Shown piece by piece: positions 6,585 through 8,665 of a stretch of DNA of 8,665 nt. A model generated the notes under the pieces. The model made no database searches. It was given only the letters and a program-made list of their open reading frames with translations, and had not been told where the DNA came from. The stretch's first letter is position 1, and each line of letters begins with the position of its first letter. The translations under genes were made by a program, and so were the position numbers. Source of the DNA: Myxococcaceae bacterium (GTDB taxonomy: Bacteria; Myxococcota; Myxococcia; Myxococcales; Myxococcaceae); NCBI GenBank assembly GCA_018262385.1, contig JAGSPQ010000089.1, positions 1-8,665 of the forward strand, read 5' to 3'.

Positions 6585-7990
6585 AGAGCCTGCTGCTGGT
6601 GCTGCACGCCCACCTGCCGTGGGGGCACCTGGCCGACGAGGACGACGCCGCCGCGCGCTGGTTGCTGGAGGCGAGCGTCGATTGTTACCAGCCGCTGCTC
6701 GAGGCGCTCGAGCGGCTGGACGCCGAGGGAGTGCCGTTTCGGATCACCGTCAGTCTCTCGCCGCCGCTGGCGGCGATGCTGGGCTCGCCGCTGTTTGCCC
6801 CGCGGCTGGCCGCGTTCGTCGCGTCCGAGCGGAAGAAGTACGAGCAGGTGCCCGCGAAGTACGCCGCCGCGGCGGGGTTTCACCTCGCCCGGCTGCAGCA
6901 GCCCCGCCGCGATCTGCTCGAGGGGTTGCGCCGGCTGAAGCAGGTGGAGCTGATCTGCTCGACCGCCACCCACGGCTTTCTCCCCCTGCTGTCGACGGTG
7001 CCTGCCGCCGCGCGCGCGCAGGTTCACGTCGCGGCCCAGAGCCACCCAGGCCCGCTGCCGGGGATGTGGCTGGCCGAGTGCGGCTACTGCCCCGACGCCG
7101 ATCGCTGGCTGGTCGAGGAGGGCGCCTCGTACTGCTTCGTCGATACCCACGCGCTCGCGCACGCCGAGCGCAAGCACCACCGTCCGATTCGCACCCCGGC
7201 CGGGCTGTTCGCCTTCGCGCGCGATCCTCAGGCGAGCGAGCAGGTCTGGAGCCGCGAGGCCGGCTACCCGGGCGATTCGGCGTACCTCGACTTCCACCAC
7301 CGCCTCGAGGGTTGCCGGGTGCTCAAGGTGCCCGGCGACGCGCCGTGGGATCCGGCCGCCGCCCGGACCCGGGCCCAGGTCCACGCCCGCCATTTCGTCG
7401 AGCAGCGCGAGGGGGCGCAGGGAGAGGTGATCGTCGCTCCGTACGACGCCGAGCTGTTCGGCCACTGGTGGTTCGAGGGCCCCGACTTCCTCGAGGCGGT
7501 GATCCGCGAGGCCGCGCAGAGCCAGTCGCTGAAGCTGACCACCGGCGTGGATTACCGGCTCGGGTTCCCCCACGCCCAGACCGTCGAGCTGCCGACCACC
7601 AGCTGGGGCCGTGGCGGCTACTCGGCGGTGTGGCTGGACTCGAAGAACGCCTGGATGTGGCCCCACCTCCACCGCGCGGCCGAGCGGATGGTTTCGCTGG
7701 CGGCGCTCGAGCTGACCGATTCCCTGGGCGAGCGGGCGCTGGCCCAGGCCACCCGGGAGCTGATGCTGGCCCAATCTTCGGACTGGCCGTTTCTGCTCGA
7801 GGCGAAGACCAACGCTCCGTACGCCACCGCCCGGTTCGAAGATCACCTGCTCGCCTTCCGCGCGCTCGCCGCCCAGCTGGAGCAGGACGCGATCGATGGG
7901 CCGGCGCTGCTTCGGCGCGAGGTGGCGAACAATCTGTTTGGGGCGATCGATGGGCGGGTCTACGGTGGCAAGTCGTGGCCCCAACGCTGA
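6581..7990 (+). CDS. GH57 family 1,4-alpha-glucan branching enzyme-like protein
   Basis: This encodes 469 residues from GTG 6581, inside the GTGA overlap with the upstream stop. Motifs of GH57 branching-type enzymes appear in order: HAHLPW (9-14), SLSPPL (58-63), ATHGFLPLL with His131, WLAECGY with the expected nucleophile Glu166, and PYDAELFGHWW with the expected acid/base Asp289. The C-terminal segments WGRGGYSAVWLDSKNAWMW and SDWPFLLEAKTNAPYA are typical of the helical region near the active site. Both catalytic residues are intact, so it should be active on alpha-1,4-glucans, making alpha-1,6 branches or hydrolysing. The enzyme is shorter than the usual 520-530 residues. Much of the shortfall lies between Glu166 and Asp289, after GYPGDSAYLDFHH, where other members carry an insert of about 35-45 residues that includes a flexible loop important for branching. 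Reduced branching or altered specificity is possible. No signal peptide is seen, so it is cytoplasmic. It is also known as a DUF1957-containing protein. Confidence 0.92.
   Translation: MKSLLLVLHAHLPWGHLADEDDAAARWLLEASVDCYQPLLEALERLDAEGVPFRITVSLSPPLAAMLGSPLFAPRLAAFVASERKKYEQVPAKYAAAAGFHLARLQQPRRDLLEGLRRLKQVELICSTATHGFLPLLSTVPAAARAQVHVAAQSHPGPLPGMWLAECGYCPDADRWLVEEGASYCFVDTHALAHAERKHHRPIRTPAGLFAFARDPQASEQVWSREAGYPGDSAYLDFHHRLEGCRVLKVPGDAPWDPAAARTRAQVHARHFVEQREGAQGEVIVAPYDAELFGHWWFEGPDFLEAVIREAAQSQSLKLTTGVDYRLGFPHAQTVELPTTSWGRGGYSAVWLDSKNAWMWPHLHRAAERMVSLAALELTDSLGERALAQATRELMLAQSSDWPFLLEAKTNAPYATARFEDHLLAFRALAAQLEQDAIDGPALLRREVANNLFGAIDGRVYGGKSWPQR
7964..7968 (+). promoter_or_regulatory. Ribosome binding site for the TPR gene, inside the GH57 coding region
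   Basis: GGTGG lies six bases before the GTG at 7975. This spacing decides the TPR start, which lies 16 bp before the end of the GH57 gene. The site is within translated GH57 sequence, which fits coupled translation. Confidence 0.5.
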
Positions 7991-8665
7991 AACCACGCCG
8001 GGCCCGCGCGCTGCTCGAGCAGGCCGAGCTTCACCGGCAGCGAGGCGAATGGGAGCAGGCGACGACCCTCGCGCGCCAGGTCGCCGAGGAGTCCACCCTC
8101 GTCGAGCCGGCGGCGTTCTCGATCCTCGCCGAGGGCTACGAGCAGCTGGGCCGGGTGGAGGACGCCGAGGCCGCGCTGCGCAACGGCCTGCTGCGCAAGC
8201 CCAGCCCCGAGCTGCAGGCGGCGCTCGGCAGCCTGCTCACCCGCGGAGGGAAGATCGCCGAAGGGCTGGCGCTGCTGGAGAAGGTGAAGGCGCGGCTGGG
8301 GCGCAACCCCGGCTACCTCTCGCAGTTCGGCCTCGCGCTGATGCAGGCGGGCCGCGAGGACGACGCCGAGGCGGTGCTCACCAACGCGCTGACCCTGGGC
8401 GGTGGCAACGACGCGCGGCTGGTGATGGCGGCGCTGAAGGGAAAGCGCGGCGACTACCAGGCGGCCGATGCGCTCGCCGCCACCGTCGAGGCCGCCGAGC
8501 CCGAAGGCGCGCTGCTGCGAGGCGCCCGCGCGATTCGGGCCGACTGCCGCCTGTTTCTCGGCGACGCAGCGGGAGCGCTCGGGCTGTGGAAGGCGCTGCG
8601 GGCCTACGGGGAGCTCGATCCCGGGCAGCTGGGGCTCCTGGCCTACGCCGCGCAGCTGGCGGGCG
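7975..8665 (+). CDS. TPR-repeat protein (partial, C-terminus off the right edge)
   Basis: The reading frame is open from GTG 7975 to the window end, giving 230 complete codons. The protein begins VAPTLKPRRARALLEQAELH and has no signal peptide, so it appears cytoplasmic. It consists of back-to-back helical hairpins of about 34 residues. Recognisable units are near residues 9-41 (AELHRQRGEWEQATTLAR), 45-77 (AEGYEQLGRVEDAEAALRNG), 80-112, 113-145 (FGLALMQAGREDDAEAVLTNA), 146-176 (KGKRGDYQAADALA) and 178-215 (CRLFLGDAAGALGLW). The small-residue and Gly/Ala/Leu pattern is that of tetratricopeptide repeats, which bind partner proteins. What follows to the right is not visible, so a C-terminal enzymatic or secreted-complex domain cannot be excluded. 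It overlaps the GH57 gene by 16 bp and should be co-expressed with it. Its partner is unknown; proteins of the polysaccharide module or the glycosyltransferase tail are candidates by position only. Confidence 0.85.
   Translation, partial: MAPTLKPRRARALLEQAELHRQRGEWEQATTLARQVAEESTLVEPAAFSILAEGYEQLGRVEDAEAALRNGLLRKPSPELQAALGSLLTRGGKIAEGLALLEKVKARLGRNPGYLSQFGLALMQAGREDDAEAVLTNALTLGGGNDARLVMAALKGKRGDYQAADALAATVEAAEPEGALLRGARAIRADCRLFLGDAAGALGLWKALRAYGELDPGQLGLLAYAAQLAG

Noticed and set aside
6308..7996. A 562-codon minus-strand open frame opposite the GH57 gene.
   Set aside because: The plus strand has the intact GH57 motifs and coupled starts; the antisense product is Arg/Gly/Leu-rich with no domain.

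Overview
The window is a very GC-rich, densely coded bacterial segment. Five protein genes account for almost all of it, and codon use is strongly biased to G or C at the third position. The gene content points to a Myxococcota-type (deltaproteobacterial) genome: a long coiled-coil protein headed by a degenerate receiver domain, like the motility proteins AglZ and FrzS, beside proline-rich fusion proteins and TPR proteins. That placement rests on recalled family resemblance and composition only. I see no rRNA, tRNA, CRISPR, insertion sequence or phage gene.

Layout. Two genes read leftward. At 1-2991 (minus) is the pseudo-receiver plus coiled-coil protein, which is open to the left edge and so incomplete at its C-terminus. 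Upstream of it, at 3110-5629 (minus), is a GT4-type glycosyltransferase with an unusual disordered tail of about 440 residues. The tail contains a 60-bp tandem repeat, a strongly acidic block and a distinct C-terminal end. A 118-bp gap separates the two. Three genes read rightward from a 64-bp divergent intergenic region. At 5694-6584 is a protein with a short SAP/Rho-N-like head, a Pro/Ala-rich linker and a DUF4912-like domain. At 6581-7990 is a GH57 enzyme of the 1,4-alpha-glucan branching enzyme type, and at 7975-8665 a TPR protein that runs off the right edge. The rightward genes overlap by 4 and 16 bp, so they very probably form one translationally coupled operon.

How the genes may work together (inference). 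The GT4 and GH57 enzymes could build and branch, or trim, an alpha-glucan or related polysaccharide. Pairs of GT4 and GH57 genes are known elsewhere, for example in mycobacterial polymethylated polysaccharide synthesis. DUF4912 genes are, from memory, often found beside GH57 genes. The TPR protein and the disordered tail look like interaction modules. The neighbouring AglZ/FrzS-like protein suggests a possible link between polysaccharide work and a polarity or motility scaffold. The sequence does not prove that link.

The leftmost gene is easy to overlook because it has no stop codon inside the window, and its antisense strand is open for 962 codons. That antisense reading is a composition artefact. 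The real protein is the minus-strand one.
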